A DNA stretch of 64,000 nucleotides from Candidatus Nitrotoga sp. SPKER (GTDB taxonomy: Bacteria > Pseudomonadota > Gammaproteobacteria > Burkholderiales > Gallionellaceae): positions 40,255 through 104,254 of the forward strand of contig QFXG01000007.1 of the NCBI GenBank assembly GCA_003402285.1, written 5' to 3'. Under the pieces are notes generated by a model. The model did not search any database and was not told the DNA's origin. It worked only from the letters and a program-made list of their open reading frames with translations. The position numbers were made by a program, and so were the translations under genes. Of the stretch, positions 28,586 through 39,173 are shown one piece after another; the stretch's first letter is position 1; each line of letters begins with the position of its first letter.

Positions 28586-30772
28586 GTGAGGTTCTGTTTA
28601 TTTATATCGCTGGTACTGCGCGTCTGCATTATTCATACTATGGTCATCGGATTACTATTCGGCTCTCCTCTAGCGTTAGCTGCCACCACTAACCCTACAG
28701 CTCCCACTGCGATTCATACTACATCTGTTCCTGTAATCGATGGTGTAATAGATGATCTGGTGTGGAAGCAAGCTACCCCCATAAGCGACTTCTTGCAGAT
28801 TCAACCCACTCACGGTGCGACTCCCACCCGTCGTACTGAAATTCAGATGGTTCATGATGGTCGCATGCTGTTCGTTGCTATTCGGGCCTATGACCCAGCT
28901 CCGAAAGAGATCGTCGCACGTCAGATGCTGCGGGATGCCGATGGCATTAAATACGACGATCACGTTGCCCTTGTTTTTGATCCGGAAGGTCGCGGACGTA
29001 ACGGTTTCGTTTTTCGTGTCAATGCCAATGGTGCCCGACTTGACAGTCTGGTTTATGACGGTGTGGAAGAACGCAGCGACTGGGATGCCATCTGGAACGC
29101 TGAAGCCCGTATCGACGATGCAGGATGGAGCGCAGAACTATCCATTCCATTGTCGGCAGTAGGCGCGGCCAATAGCGACACCCCGTGGAAGTTTAATGCT
29201 GAGCGCTGGATCGCTCGTGCGAGTGAAAAAGTACGCCTGTATGGAGTTTCAGCAGATAAATACTTCACCTCTCTGGGCGATGCCCAAGATTTGAATGGTA
29301 TTAAGCCCGATTCAACTGGCCTTGGAGTACGCATAAAACCATCAATACGGCTCAATGCGAACAGTTCTGGGGCGACTGATGTCAAGCGCCAATTTGATCT
29401 GGAACCGGGACTAGAGGTATTTTATCAAGGACGTAATAACTTCTCTGCATCATTTGCTTATAACCTCAATTTTGGCGAAGCGGAGGCGGATGATCGCATT
29501 GTCAACCTTACTCGCTTCCCCCTCTTCCGGCCAGAAAGACGCGAATTCTTCTTAAGAGACTCAGGCCGCTTTAGTTTTGGCGGTTTATCAGAAACCGCAA
29601 TACCCTTCTTTTCTAGACGAATTGGTATTAACCGACAAGGTATTGTTTCGAATCTCGATTTCGGCGCAAAAGTTGCCGGTACGGTGGCCGGCCTGGACTT
29701 CGGAATTCTTAGCACGCGCGTGGAAAAAAGCGAAACAGAACAGGCGGCTCAAGTAGGCGTGATGCGAGTGACCGGTGCAATGTCGGAAAAAACTCGAATG
29801 GGCATGATCGCAACGCAAGGTAATCCTGAAGGCACAAGCGGCAGCTACCTAATAGGCTCGGATTTTCAATACCGCAATACCAATCTTCCTGGTAACCGCA
29901 CTCTTGATGCTTTTATATGGGGGCAGCAATCCGGTAATCCCGGGCTGGGCAGTGGTCAAGCATTTGGTGGGAGTGTCAATTATCCCAATATCGGATTATC
30001 CGCCAATGCAAACTGGCAATACATTGACGCAAGCTTTCTACCCGCATTAGGCTTTATAACGGAATCGGGTGTCAATCGTACTGGCGGCGAAATCGGCTGG
30101 TGGTCGCGCACCAAAAAGGGAGGCGACATTATCCCGGCGCTCGATTGGCAAACTCGCAATAAGCTCAATGGCACAGAAAGCTCAGTGCTAATCAATCCAG
30201 AGATTTATATCGCCAATGCGGCCGAAGATTTCATCTTTCCTGAATTTTTTATACAGAACGATCGCCTGGCCGCACCATTTCACCTACTGCCCGGCGTTGT
30301 TATCCCGGCTGGAAGTTATCGCTGGAATTACTTCTCACTTGAAGCGGGTTCATCACCGTCCCGACCTTTTTCAATGACAGCCTACGCTCGGATTGGAGGT
30401 TATTATGATGGCCGACGTAATGATCAATCCATCAACACAATTTGGAACATCAATAAACATTGGGGAATACGTAGTGGCTTAGAGCGTAGTGACATCGACT
30501 TACCCACAGGCAACTTTGTTGTACATACTGCAAAAATACGACTAAATCATGCCGCATCGAATCGGCTTTCGGAAAGCTTAACATTTCAATGGGACAATGT
30601 ATCCGGACAACTCGGAGCCATCGCTCGCGTGCATTGGACAATTGTGCCAGGACGCGAAGTCTTTCTTGCTGCCAATTACTTGGCAGCAGCAAGTGGCACC
30701 GCAGATGAACCTATACCAATGCAGTCACAGACCTCAGCAACGCTTAAATTAGTATGGAATTGGGAACGTTAA
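28586..30772 (+). CDS. DUF5916/CBM9-like outer-membrane protein
   Basis: A secreted 728-aa protein. After a signal peptide (ending LALAAT), residues about 40-230 form a CBM9-like beta-sandwich (PVIDGVIDDLVWKQATPI, FDPEGRGRNGFVFRVNANG, WSAELSIPLSAV). The remainder is a DUF5916-type region predicted to be a beta-barrel (the FRPERREFFLRDSGRFSFGG motif, then many amphipathic strands, ending LVWNWER). The family's role is not established; carbohydrate binding is possible. The start is GTG at 28586 with AGGCAGG upstream. It lies 187 bp after the PepSY gene and may or may not belong to the iron cassette. Confidence 0.8.
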   Translation: MRFCLFISLVLRVCIIHTMVIGLLFGSPLALAATTNPTAPTAIHTTSVPVIDGVIDDLVWKQATPISDFLQIQPTHGATPTRRTEIQMVHDGRMLFVAIRAYDPAPKEIVARQMLRDADGIKYDDHVALVFDPEGRGRNGFVFRVNANGARLDSLVYDGVEERSDWDAIWNAEARIDDAGWSAELSIPLSAVGAANSDTPWKFNAERWIARASEKVRLYGVSADKYFTSLGDAQDLNGIKPDSTGLGVRIKPSIRLNANSSGATDVKRQFDLEPGLEVFYQGRNNFSASFAYNLNFGEAEADDRIVNLTRFPLFRPERREFFLRDSGRFSFGGLSETAIPFFSRRIGINRQGIVSNLDFGAKVAGTVAGLDFGILSTRVEKSETEQAAQVGVMRVTGAMSEKTRMGMIATQGNPEGTSGSYLIGSDFQYRNTNLPGNRTLDAFIWGQQSGNPGLGSGQAFGGSVNYPNIGLSANANWQYIDASFLPALGFITESGVNRTGGEIGWWSRTKKGGDIIPALDWQTRNKLNGTESSVLINPEIYIANAAEDFIFPEFFIQNDRLAAPFHLLPGVVIPAGSYRWNYFSLEAGSSPSRPFSMTAYARIGGYYDGRRNDQSINTIWNINKHWGIRSGLERSDIDLPTGNFVVHTAKIRLNHAASNRLSESLTFQWDNVSGQLGAIARVHWTIVPGREVFLAANYLAAASGTADEPIPMQSQTSATLKLVWNWER

Positions 30773-30808
30773 TTGGTTTGCTAATTTACGGAGGTAAACC
30801 TAGGCTGG

Positions 30809-30822
30809 GATTAATATTAATC
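30809..30822. repeat. Perfect 14-bp palindrome
   Basis: GATTAATATTAATC is self-complementary and lies between the convergent DUF5916-type gene and lptG. It has no U-tract and could be a protein-binding site or chance in AT-rich DNA. The rest of the 269-base gap shows no gene. Confidence 0.5.
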
Positions 30823-31041
30823 GCCAGAAGGAAAAATTTCGGTATCACATCGCCACTCGAAAAAATCTCGATTCTTGGAAATTTTAAGTAAAGTCATGTT
30901 CACAAATTCAATGACATCAGTAACGCAGATCACCCTTCGGATTTTTAGTGAGTAGTCTAACTAATGAAAATTACAAAATCGACCCTGGTCGCCAAGGACA
31001 AAGAAAGTAATAGAGCTATTCAGGAAGACCAAAAAACAACT

Positions 31042-32118
31042 CTATCGTCGTTCAGCCAACCACAACATCCCGGTCGCCAGAAACAGGAACAGTAGCGGTA
31101 TCGCCACCGCACTCAGCAGGGGCGGCCACTCATTGAGTGCACCCAGATTGGTGAATAGCTTACCCACAAAGTGAAAAGCCAGTCCCAATATAATACCCAA
31201 GAATATTTTGGCGCTAATTCCACCTTCGCGCCGCTGGTGCGAAGCAAAGGGCAAAGCCAATAACATCATCACCAGCACTGCAAATGGATACACCAACTTG
31301 TTCCACATCGCAATTTCATAAGACACGGTCTTCTGATGGTTATCGCGCAGATGCTCGATATATTGGTAAAGATTCAATATCGACATCTGTCCTGGACCCA
31401 CCAATATTGCCCTGAGAATCCCCAAGTTAAGCGCCGAGCGCCATTCCATGCTGACCTGATGGTTGACTGTCGTACCCTGTTTATTGAAAAGAGTTTGCGT
31501 CACATCTTTCAGTTGCCAGCGATTTTTTTCCACATAAGCAGCGCGTTTTGCTGCAGTAATAGCACGCAGATGGTAGCTCTCATCAAATTCATAAATGCTG
31601 ATATTCAATAGGGTAGTATCTGGCAGCACGTTTTTTATGTTTACAAAACTGCGTTCATCCTTAGCCCACACACCGGAACGAAATTCCCTCAGCGACATTT
31701 CAGCATTCTGAGCTTTAAGCCTGAGTTCCTGCGCCATTCGTTCACTAAGGGGAGCAATCATTTCGCCGCACAGATAAGTCAACAGAACAAATGGCAAGCC
31801 TATCTTGAACAAAGCTATTACCATTTGCCGCAGGGAAACGCCGGAAGAACGATAAACAGTCAATTCCGAATTAGCAGCCATCTGTGTCAGCGCAAAAATT
31901 GCGCCAATCAGTACGGCTACTGGAAACAATTCATAGATTCGGCCAGGCACTGTCAGCAATACAAACAGTAACGCATAGCCTAGATGATAATTACCGCTGC
32001 CCAATGCATTCAGTTCATGTATCAGGTCAAAAAAAGAAAACAGCATCAACAAGGCAGCGAGCACCAATGCGATGCTGGCATATATTTCACGCGCCAGACA
32101 ACGGGTCAACAGCCTCAT
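31042..32118 (-). CDS. lptG: LptG, LPS export permease subunit
   Basis: One of the two membrane subunits of the LptB2FG transporter, which extracts lipopolysaccharide from the inner membrane (358 aa). Features are the N-terminal helix [19 protein letters not shown], the conserved FSFFDLIHELNALGSGNY region, a periplasmic beta-jellyroll (about residues 130-260) and C-terminal helices with ISAKIFLGIILGLAFHF. The long open frame extends upstream, but the ATG at 32118 overlaps the lptF stop as ATGA and gives the family N-terminus. Confidence 0.94.
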   Translation of the reverse strand: MRLLTRCLAREIYASIALVLAALLMLFSFFDLIHELNALGSGNYHLGYALLFVLLTVPGRIYELFPVAVLIGAIFALTQMAANSELTVYRSSGVSLRQMVIALFKIGLPFVLLTYLCGEMIAPLSERMAQELRLKAQNAEMSLREFRSGVWAKDERSFVNIKNVLPDTTLLNISIYEFDESYHLRAITAAKRAAYVEKNRWQLKDVTQTLFNKQGTTVNHQVSMEWRSALNLGILRAILVGPGQMSILNLYQYIEHLRDNHQKTVSYEIAMWNKLVYPFAVLVMMLLALPFASHQRREGGISAKIFLGIILGLAFHFVGKLFTNLGALNEWPPLLSAVAIPLLFLFLATGMLWLAERR

Positions 32119-33260
32119 CGCACCCACCGTCGCGCGGAGAACACTAGCAGCCGACGATAGAACAGCAATACCATCAACACCAACATCAACACATGAATAC
32201 CCCAAAAACCAATAACTGGGCCTAGTTTACCCTGTCCAACCAATGTGTTAGTAACACTGATCAGATTGTTATAAAGCATATAAATCACCAGGGCCATAAT
32301 GAGATTGAGCGAACGTCCGGCGCGAGGATTAACAAAACTCAACGGGATTGCCAACAGAGACAAGATCAGCGCAGCGAGTGGAAAACTGAATCGCCGCTCC
32401 AATTCGGATATATTTCCGCTATTAAGGTTTTGTAGCAACTGTAAAGTGGGTAATGAATCGGTAGGAACAGGTCGCTGCTTCGCCTCCACTGCTTTAATGC
32501 GCACCGCATAGCGCTCAAACTCAACGATTTTGAAATCAAACTGCCCAGGCGCTCCCTCATAACGCGTACCATTCAGTAACACTAGGAAACGATCACCGTT
32601 AGGTGCGGTTTCCTGCATACCCTGCTTGGCGACCATGGTGCCCATCTTGCCATGCTGCAACGATTGCACAAAAATATTACCAACCCGATTCTTGCCCACA
32701 TCCACGTTTTCAATAAAGAACACTCGGTCAGCTTGCTTGGATTCGCGAAATGTTCCGGGTGATGCCGCGGTTACGTCATCGCGGCTATCCAGTCTGCGCT
32801 TTAATTCTTCCACTTGAGACATCGCCCAGGGCGACAACACCAGGCTTAATAGTCCAATCAAGCACACCACCGGCAATGCATACCACATCACTGGACGTAT
32901 CCAACGTGTCAGCCCAATACCTGAACTGAACCATACCACCATCTCGTTGTCACGGTAACTACGCGTCAGCGTTAGCAACACTGACAGAAACAAACTTAGC
33001 GAAAGCAGGGCTGGCATGTAATTCAAAGCACTAAAACCCAACAATGCCAGCACGCCGTCTACCGCTAAAGAACCACTAACGGATTGACCTAATAAGCGAA
33101 CCAACTGAGTGAAGACAACAATACCGAGTAGAATGGCAAATACCAATAACCCCATGCCAGCGGACTCGCGCACTAGCTCACGATGAAAAATACTGACACG
33201 CAATAATTTCAAGCGTGACGGCTTTGACTTTTGCTTTGGAATCTGCAGATAATCCGGCAT
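32115..33260 (-). CDS. lptF: LptF, LPS export permease subunit
   Basis: Partner of LptG in the LPS export ABC transporter (381 aa). Conserved features are [12 protein letters not shown] at the first helix, the periplasmic jellyroll with [21 protein letters not shown] and NGTRYEG, and the end [27 protein letters not shown]. The open frame runs back antisense into pepA, so the first 117 codons are discarded. The ATG at 33260 is chosen although no ribosome site is evident; a start about 15 codons later is possible. It is divergent from pepA, with 34 bp between, the same arrangement as in E. coli. Confidence 0.93.
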   Translation of the reverse strand: MPDYLQIPKQKSKPSRLKLLRVSIFHRELVRESAGMGLLVFAILLGIVVFTQLVRLLGQSVSGSLAVDGVLALLGFSALNYMPALLSLSLFLSVLLTLTRSYRDNEMVVWFSSGIGLTRWIRPVMWYALPVVCLIGLLSLVLSPWAMSQVEELKRRLDSRDDVTAASPGTFRESKQADRVFFIENVDVGKNRVGNIFVQSLQHGKMGTMVAKQGMQETAPNGDRFLVLLNGTRYEGAPGQFDFKIVEFERYAVRIKAVEAKQRPVPTDSLPTLQLLQNLNSGNISELERRFSFPLAALILSLLAIPLSFVNPRAGRSLNLIMALVIYMLYNNLISVTNTLVGQGKLGPVIGFWGIHVLMLVLMVLLFYRRLLVFSARRWVR

Positions 33261-33294
33261 TTTGTGTAAAACAAAAATCATGAAGGAGATACAA

Positions 33295-34794
33295 GTGGAA
33301 TTTAGCATAAAACTGGGCAACCCGGAAAAACAGCGTAGTGGTTGCGTGGTAGTCGGTGTATTTGAAGGTGGCAAGCTATCAGATGCAGCACAAATACTAG
33401 ACCAAGCAGCTAAGAACATGCTCAGCAATATCATCGCGCGCGGCGACATGAGTGGCAAAATCGCTACCACGCTATTGCTGCACAATGTACCCAACATTCC
33501 GAGTGAACGGATGCTACTAGTGGGACTAGGCAAGCATGATAAGTTTGCTGCACGCCAATATATTGAAAGTATCCGTGCCGCCATGCGCACACTATTTACC
33601 ACCGGTGCCAAGGATGCCGTTCTCTATTTAGCTGACTTGCCAGTGGCAGGTCGCGATAGCGCTTGGTGTATCAACCAAGCAGTGCTTGCCGCATTCGATA
33701 TGACTTATCGTTTTGACCAGCTTAAAAGCAAAGCGGAAAAAAATAAAAAAGTTTCCTGCAAAATTCAGTTTGGCTTGCTGTCCAGTAAATCAACTGCCCA
33801 TCAGGATGCCGCTCTCAAACAGGCCGCAGCAATCGGGCAAGGTATAAAACTGACAAAGGACTTAGGCAATCTGCCCGGTAATATATGCACCCCACGCTAT
33901 CTGGCGCAACAAGCAGTGGCTTTAGCCAAGGCACACAAATCACTCAAAGTGACCGTACTGGAAGAAAAAGACATGCGCAAGCTTGGTATGGGTTCGCTCT
34001 TGTCTGTGACCCGAGGCAGCGATGAACCGGCCAAGCTCATTACCCTGGAATATCGCGGTGCCGACAAGAAACAAAAACCCATCGTACTGGTTGGCAAAGG
34101 CATTACTTTTGACTCTGGTGGCATCTCGCTCAAACCGGGCGCCGAGATGGACGAAATGAAATATGACATGTGCGGCGCAGCCAGCGTACTCGGTACGCTG
34201 CAAGCCATTGCTGAAATTGGGATCAAGCTAAATGTAGTCGGCATTATTCCCACCTGCGAGAACATGCCAAATGGTTCCGCCACCAAACCAGGTGATATCG
34301 TCACCAGCATGTCCGGACAAACCATCGAAATTTTAAACACCGACGCGGAAGGCCGTCTCATTCTGTGCGATGCCCTCACCTATGCGGCCAAATTTGAACC
34401 AACCACCGTAATTGACATCGCCACCCTTACCGGCGCCTGCATCATCGCTTTAGGCCATGTTGCCAGCGGACTGTATAGTAATCAGGATACTTTGGCACAG
34501 GAATTGTTGGCAGCAGGCGAACAAACTTGTGACCGTGCTTGGCATATGCCATTGTGGGACGAATATCAACCGCAACTGGATAGCAACTTCGCCGACATCC
34601 AGAACATCGGCGGACGCGCAGGCGGCAGTATCACCGCCGCCTGCTTCCTGTCGCGCTTCACTCAAAATTATCGTTGGGCACATCTGGATATCGCCGGTAC
34701 CGCATGGAAATCGGGCAAAGAAAAAGGTGCAACCGGACGTCCTGTTCCGCTACTGGCACAGTATTTAATCAATTGTGCCCACACCGATAATTAA
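33295..34794 (+). CDS. pepA: PepA, leucyl aminopeptidase
   Basis: A cytosolic M17 metallo-aminopeptidase (499 aa). The C-terminal catalytic domain has the metal and active-site motifs [28 protein letters not shown] and [14 protein letters not shown], then [13 protein letters not shown] and [21 protein letters not shown]. The start is the GTG at 33295: it follows AAGGAG by 6 bases and yields [16 protein letters not shown], matching the E. coli start MEFSVKSGSPEKQRSA. The family also has members that bind DNA. holC and valS follow, as in E. coli. Confidence 0.96.
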   Translation: MEFSIKLGNPEKQRSGCVVVGVFEGGKLSDAAQILDQAAKNMLSNIIARGDMSGKIATTLLLHNVPNIPSERMLLVGLGKHDKFAARQYIESIRAAMRTLFTTGAKDAVLYLADLPVAGRDSAWCINQAVLAAFDMTYRFDQLKSKAEKNKKVSCKIQFGLLSSKSTAHQDAALKQAAAIGQGIKLTKDLGNLPGNICTPRYLAQQAVALAKAHKSLKVTVLEEKDMRKLGMGSLLSVTRGSDEPAKLITLEYRGADKKQKPIVLVGKGITFDSGGISLKPGAEMDEMKYDMCGAASVLGTLQAIAEIGIKLNVVGIIPTCENMPNGSATKPGDIVTSMSGQTIEILNTDAEGRLILCDALTYAAKFEPTTVIDIATLTGACIIALGHVASGLYSNQDTLAQELLAAGEQTCDRAWHMPLWDEYQPQLDSNFADIQNIGGRAGGSITAACFLSRFTQNYRWAHLDIAGTAWKSGKEKGATGRPVPLLAQYLINCAHTDN

Positions 34795-34870
34795 TGAAGA
34801 CTACATTACACCTTCCCAAGAGCCATAAATAATTTCTAAATCATCATCGCTATCACTCGTAAATTCATAA

Positions 34871-35302
34871 ATGACCAAGGTTGATTTTTATACCGGTGTA
34901 GATGACAAACTGAGCACTGCTTGCCACCTTAGCCACAAAGCTATGCAAAATGGACTGCGTGTGCTGCTGCATACCCCGGACGAAACCACTACTGAAGCAT
35001 TGGATAAACTATTGTGGCAGTACCCCGTTACTGCTTTTATGCCGCACTGCCACAGCGATGAGCCAGCCGCCGCTGAGATGCCGGTTGTGATTGATCATCT
35101 CGGTGAAACTTTCCCACACTATGAAGTATTGATCAGTCTGCATACCGGCTGTTTGCCATTTTTCAGTCGTTTCGAGCGCATCCTTGAAATCGTCAGTCAA
35201 GATGCAGAAGATGCCCGCTTGGGCCGTGAACGCTTCAGCTTTTATCGAGATCGCGGCTATGAAATGCGCCACTTCGACCTGAGTAAACAACCCGAATATT
35301 GA
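34871..35302 (+). CDS. holC: HolC, DNA polymerase III chi subunit
   Basis: The chi subunit (143 aa), which links the clamp loader to single-strand binding protein at the replication fork. Typical features are the start VDFYTGVDDKLSTACHLSHKA, WQYPVTAFMPH, and the C-terminal GRERFSFYRDRGYEMRHFDL. The length fits the family. It lies between pepA (76 bp) and the valS region (88 bp), the common gammaproteobacterial and betaproteobacterial order. Confidence 0.92.
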   Translation: MTKVDFYTGVDDKLSTACHLSHKAMQNGLRVLLHTPDETTTEALDKLLWQYPVTAFMPHCHSDEPAAAEMPVVIDHLGETFPHYEVLISLHTGCLPFFSRFERILEIVSQDAEDARLGRERFSFYRDRGYEMRHFDLSKQPEY

Positions 35303-35390
35303 ACATGAGAGCATCTTTAAAAATCCAGACTTGAGAGTACCTATCAACAAGTAATCCTCAAGAAATCATTGTAAATTTTTATAGACACCC

Positions 35391-35795
35391 ATGAGCTATC
35401 CGCCCGAACAGTTAAATAAATTAAGCAACCTTCCCGTACTTACAGATGTGGTTGATGCCACTCCCCTAGAAATTCCCACACTGACAGAAATCGTGACTGA
35501 CGAACCTTCAGTGTCCCTAACCAAAAATAAAGAAGAAAATAAAGAATTTACGACTCTATCTGACGCACAATCCCAGCATCTCGCGGCGCAAATCGCACCG
35601 CAACTGGAAACGCTGCTACGCGCAAAACTTGCACCACAATTCGATGCACTATGGCAAGAGGCTTGGCACCAAGCCAAATTAAGTCTGCCCGAATTAATTC
35701 GGGCACACATTTCCACACCGCCCACACCCTCTCCATCCGCTATAATCACGCCCTTTCTCACTGCACCTGACAGAATTAAACTAAATACTAACAAC
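35391..35795 (+). other. In-frame N-terminal extension of valS, DUF2486-like
   Basis: These 135 codons are open and in frame with valS and have no stop before it. They encode a short motif [10 protein letters not shown] and [10 protein letters not shown], a charged stretch, an amphipathic helix ([20 protein letters not shown], then [14 protein letters not shown]) and a Pro/Thr-rich linker. This resembles the small DUF2486-type protein that I recall as a separate gene between holC and valS in related bacteria. It is either a true fusion to ValS or a former gene that lost its stop codon. No ribosome site precedes the ATG at 35391. Confidence 0.5.
35741..35746 (+). promoter_or_regulatory. Possible internal -10 element (TATAAT) for valS
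   Basis: A perfect TATAAT lies 50 bases before the canonical valS ATG and inside the extension frame. No good -35 box is seen at 17 bases. If active, it would give ValS without the extension. Confidence 0.28.
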
Positions 35796-38570
35796 ATGGA
35801 ACTCACAAAAAGCTTTGAACCACAAGCAATCGAAGCGCGCTGGTATCCCATATGGGAAAGCGCGGGTTATTTCCAGGCTAAATTAGAGAGCGATAAGCCC
35901 GCTTACGCCATCATGCTGCCGCCACCCAATGTGACCGGCACTTTGCACATGGGACACGCCTTCCAGGACACACTTATGGACGCGCTCACCCGTTATCACC
36001 GCATGCGTGGAGACAACACCCTATGGCAGCCGGGTACTGACCACGCCGGGATTGCCACACAAATCGTAGTAGAGCGCCAGCTGGACGCACAAAAAATTAA
36101 ACGTCACGACCTTGGCCGTGAAAAATTCATCGAGCGCGTGTGGAAATGGAAGGAGGAATCCGGCTCTACCATCACCCACCAGATGCGTCGCCTCGGCGCC
36201 TCATGTGATTGGTCACGGGAGCGCTTCACCATGGACGAAGGTCTGTCCGAAGCCGTTACCGAAGTATTCGTCAAACTCTACGAGCAAGGTTTAATCTATC
36301 GCGGTAAGCGATTGGTAAACTGGGATCCAGTTTTGGGTACTGCAGTCTCTGATCTGGAAGTAGTGGCGCAGGAAGAAGACGGCTTCATGTGGCATATCGC
36401 TTATCCGCTGGAAGCCGGTGTAGGCGCTTTAATCGTCGCTACCACACGCCCTGAAACGCTACTCGGCGATGTCGCGGTGGCGGTGCATCCTGAAGATAAA
36501 CGCTACCAACACCTGATCGGCAAGCGCCTGCAACTGCCACTGTCCAATCGCACTATTCCCATTATTGCCGATGAATATGTGGATCCCGCTTTCGGCACGG
36601 GCTGCGTAAAAATAACACCTGCGCACGATTTCAACGACTACACCGTGGGACAACGTCACAGCCTTACCCCGATTAACATATTCACGCTGGATGCAAAAAT
36701 TAACGAACATGCACCTGTCATCTATCAAGGGCTGGATCGTTTCGAGGCGCGCAAGAAAGTTCTTTCCGATCTGTCCGCACAAAATCTGCTTGTAGACACC
36801 AAGCCGCACAAACTGATGGTACCGCGCGGAGATCGCAGCCATGCTGTCATTGAACCGATGTTGACTGACCAGTGGTTCGTGAAAATGGAAGGTTTGGCAC
36901 AGCGGGGCTTGCAAGCGGTGGCGGATGGCGAAATTAAATTTGTGCCAGAAAACTGGACCAACACATACAACCAGTGGCTAACCAACATCCAGGACTGGTG
37001 TATCTCGCGCCAACTATGGTGGGGACATCGCATCCCGGCGTGGTATGACGAACAAGGTAATATATTTGTCGCTCGTAACAAGGAAGATGCCCACAAACTG
37101 GCAGGCAACAAAAAACTGCGCCAGGACGAAGACGTGCTCGACACCTGGTTCTCCTCCGCATTGTGGCCATTTTCAACGCTAGGTTGGCCTTACAAAACAA
37201 AAGAACTCAAAACATTTCTACCCACCTCGGTACTGGTTACCGGCTTCGACATCATCTTTTTCTGGGTGGCGCGCATGGTGATGATGACGCTGCACTTCAC
37301 TGACAAAGTGCCGTTCCGCGAAGTGTATGTGCATGGCCTGATCCGCGACGCGGAGGGACAAAAGATGAGCAAATCCAAAGGGAATGTGCTAGACCCACTG
37401 GATCTCATTGACGGCATCTCGCTAGGAAATTTGGTGGCCAAGCGCACGCAAAATCTGATGAATCCTCGGCAGGCAGATAGCATCGAAAAACAGACACGCA
37501 AACATTTCCCGGACGGTATTCCGGCCTTTGGTACGGATGCCATGCGCTTCACCTTCGCCAGCCTTGCCTCGCATGGACGCGATATCAAATTCGATCTGCA
37601 ACGCTGTGAGGGCTATCGCAATTTCTGTAACAAGCTATGGAATGCTACCCGCTTTGTACTTATGAATTGCGAAGGTCAGGATATCGGGCTGGACGAATCA
37701 TTGCCGATTAAATTCAGTGTAGCAGACAGATGGTTGATTGGTCGTTTGCAGCAAGCTGAAACTGAAATGACAGATCACTTTGACCATTACCGTTTTGACA
37801 TGGCGGCGCGCACGCTGTATGAATTGGTGTGGGACACTTACTGTGATTGGTATCTGGAATTAGCCAAGGTGCAACTCAACCCTCACTCCGGCAGCCCCCT
37901 TTCAGCGGAAGAAGAGGCCTTAAAAGCCGCACGACATCGTGCCACGCGACGCACCCTGGTGCGCGTACTGGAAACCATACTGCGTCTGGCGCACCCTATC
38001 ATCCCGTTCATCACTGAAGAGCTATGGCAGAAAGTTGCACCGCTGGCCGGGAAACAAGGCGACAGCATCATGCTGCAGCCCTATCCGCAAGCCAATCCCA
38101 AGTTGATTGACCCCATTGCCTTGAAACAAATCAATCTGTTGCAAGAAATGGTCACCGCCTGCCGTAAGCTGCGCAGCGAGACGAACTTATCCCCAGCACA
38201 AAGAGTGCCATTGATTATGAGTGGCGATGCAACCATCCTGCAAGGCTTCGCGCCTTACCTGCAAGCGCTGGGCAAATTAAGCGCGGTTAGCCTGGTGGAT
38301 GATCTGCCCAACACCGATGCGCCAGTCGCCATCGTGGGTAACTTCAAGCTGATGCTGGAAATTGAAATTGACTTGGACGCAGAGTGTGAACGCCTGGACA
38401 AGGAGATAGCCCGTCTTGCGGGTGAAATCACCAAGGCGCAAAGCAAACTGGGGAATGCCAGTTTCGTCTTACGCGCACCACCGCAAGTAGTAGACCAAGA
38501 ACGCAGGCGTATGGACGATTTCAACCTTACGCTGATCCAGTTACAGGCGCAGCTGGACAAGCTGGGTTAA
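35796..38570 (+). CDS. valS: ValS, valyl-tRNA synthetase
   Basis: Class I aminoacyl-tRNA synthetase (924 aa from this start) that charges tRNA-Val. It shows the HIGH-type motif ([16 protein letters not shown]), the editing domain [44 protein letters not shown] and the KMSKS loop ([14 protein letters not shown]). A C-terminal coiled coil ends QLDKLG. The ATG at 35796 gives the family N-terminus [20 protein letters not shown]. The frame is open 135 codons further upstream, so a fused longer protein (1059 aa) is possible. The stop overlaps that of the convergent TusA-like gene. Confidence 0.95.
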   Translation: MELTKSFEPQAIEARWYPIWESAGYFQAKLESDKPAYAIMLPPPNVTGTLHMGHAFQDTLMDALTRYHRMRGDNTLWQPGTDHAGIATQIVVERQLDAQKIKRHDLGREKFIERVWKWKEESGSTITHQMRRLGASCDWSRERFTMDEGLSEAVTEVFVKLYEQGLIYRGKRLVNWDPVLGTAVSDLEVVAQEEDGFMWHIAYPLEAGVGALIVATTRPETLLGDVAVAVHPEDKRYQHLIGKRLQLPLSNRTIPIIADEYVDPAFGTGCVKITPAHDFNDYTVGQRHSLTPINIFTLDAKINEHAPVIYQGLDRFEARKKVLSDLSAQNLLVDTKPHKLMVPRGDRSHAVIEPMLTDQWFVKMEGLAQRGLQAVADGEIKFVPENWTNTYNQWLTNIQDWCISRQLWWGHRIPAWYDEQGNIFVARNKEDAHKLAGNKKLRQDEDVLDTWFSSALWPFSTLGWPYKTKELKTFLPTSVLVTGFDIIFFWVARMVMMTLHFTDKVPFREVYVHGLIRDAEGQKMSKSKGNVLDPLDLIDGISLGNLVAKRTQNLMNPRQADSIEKQTRKHFPDGIPAFGTDAMRFTFASLASHGRDIKFDLQRCEGYRNFCNKLWNATRFVLMNCEGQDIGLDESLPIKFSVADRWLIGRLQQAETEMTDHFDHYRFDMAARTLYELVWDTYCDWYLELAKVQLNPHSGSPLSAEEEALKAARHRATRRTLVRVLETILRLAHPIIPFITEELWQKVAPLAGKQGDSIMLQPYPQANPKLIDPIALKQINLLQEMVTACRKLRSETNLSPAQRVPLIMSGDATILQGFAPYLQALGKLSAVSLVDDLPNTDAPVAIVGNFKLMLEIEIDLDAECERLDKEIARLAGEITKAQSKLGNASFVLRAPPQVVDQERRRMDDFNLTLIQLQAQLDKLG

Positions 38571-38800
38571 ATCTGTCGGCGACGTAAGTAAAATACGAAC
38601 TCGTCACCGTGCTGTGCAGCAGACAACAAATCATTCCCGGTTTGTTTACAAAAATCGGTAAAATCATCCGGTGATTTTTTGTCTGTAGCGACTACTTTCA
38701 GTACTTGCCCCCCTTGCATCTGCGACAACATTTTTTTTGTACGCAGGATAGGCAAAGGGCAACTCAATTGACGAGCATCCAATTCAACATCAAATTCCAT
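38567..38800 (-). CDS. TusA/SirA-like sulfur carrier protein
   Basis: A 77-aa single-domain protein of the TusA family, small cytosolic carriers of protein-bound sulfur. The family motif with its key cysteine is clear ([19 protein letters not shown]), followed by [11 protein letters not shown] and a C-terminal strand. The ATG at 38800 has AGGA 8 bases upstream; another in-frame ATG at 38809 overlaps the stop of the small gene before it (ATGA). Whether it serves tRNA thiolation, molybdenum cofactor or sulfur oxidation cannot be told here. Confidence 0.9.
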   Translation of the reverse strand: MEFDVELDARQLSCPLPILRTKKMLSQMQGGQVLKVVATDKKSPDDFTDFCKQTGNDLLSAAQHGDEFVFYLRRRQI

Positions 38801-38805
38801 TGTCC

Positions 38806-38958
38806 TCATCCTACGGATAACGCGCTTGCTTGCGCCCAGTTAATAGCACCACTCTCCAGCTTGTACGTTTTAGCAAAATTTAGCTCTGTGGCGAAATCCG
38901 AAATATGCGCGACATTCTCGTCTATTTGAACCTGCAATTCTGTCTTGTTAATATTCAT
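38806..38958 (-). CDS. Small unrecognised protein upstream of the TusA-like gene
   Basis: A 50-residue frame directly upstream of the TusA-like gene. It starts MNINKTELQVQIDENVAHIS and ends AINWAQASALSVG. The polar, helical character, an ATG start and a stop that overlaps the next gene's alternative ATG support a real short gene. I do not recognise its family and its ribosome site is weak (AAAGA). Confidence 0.45.
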   Translation of the reverse strand: MNINKTELQVQIDENVAHISDFATELNFAKTYKLESGAINWAQASALSVG

Positions 38959-39173
38959 AATCTTTACAGTTAATTATTTTCAGTGGTTAAGCGGACTACC
39001 GCAATCATTACGCAAAAAATGTTCAATAAAAATAATAACAACTAAATTCACCTCCAACTGTCATTAATTATACCCTGCCAATAAGTAAACACGGGCATTC
39101 CCGACTGGATACCACTTTGAAACTCTGCCCTCCAAGCTTAGGAACCACCAGGCAAAGCAGGTATCATATTGTC

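Noticed and set aside
32119..32205. Upstream extension of the lptG frame
   Set aside because: The ATGA overlap with lptF and the family N-terminus support the later ATG.
33261..33611. Upstream extension of the lptF frame
   Set aside because: It is antisense to the start of pepA and has none of the family sequence.
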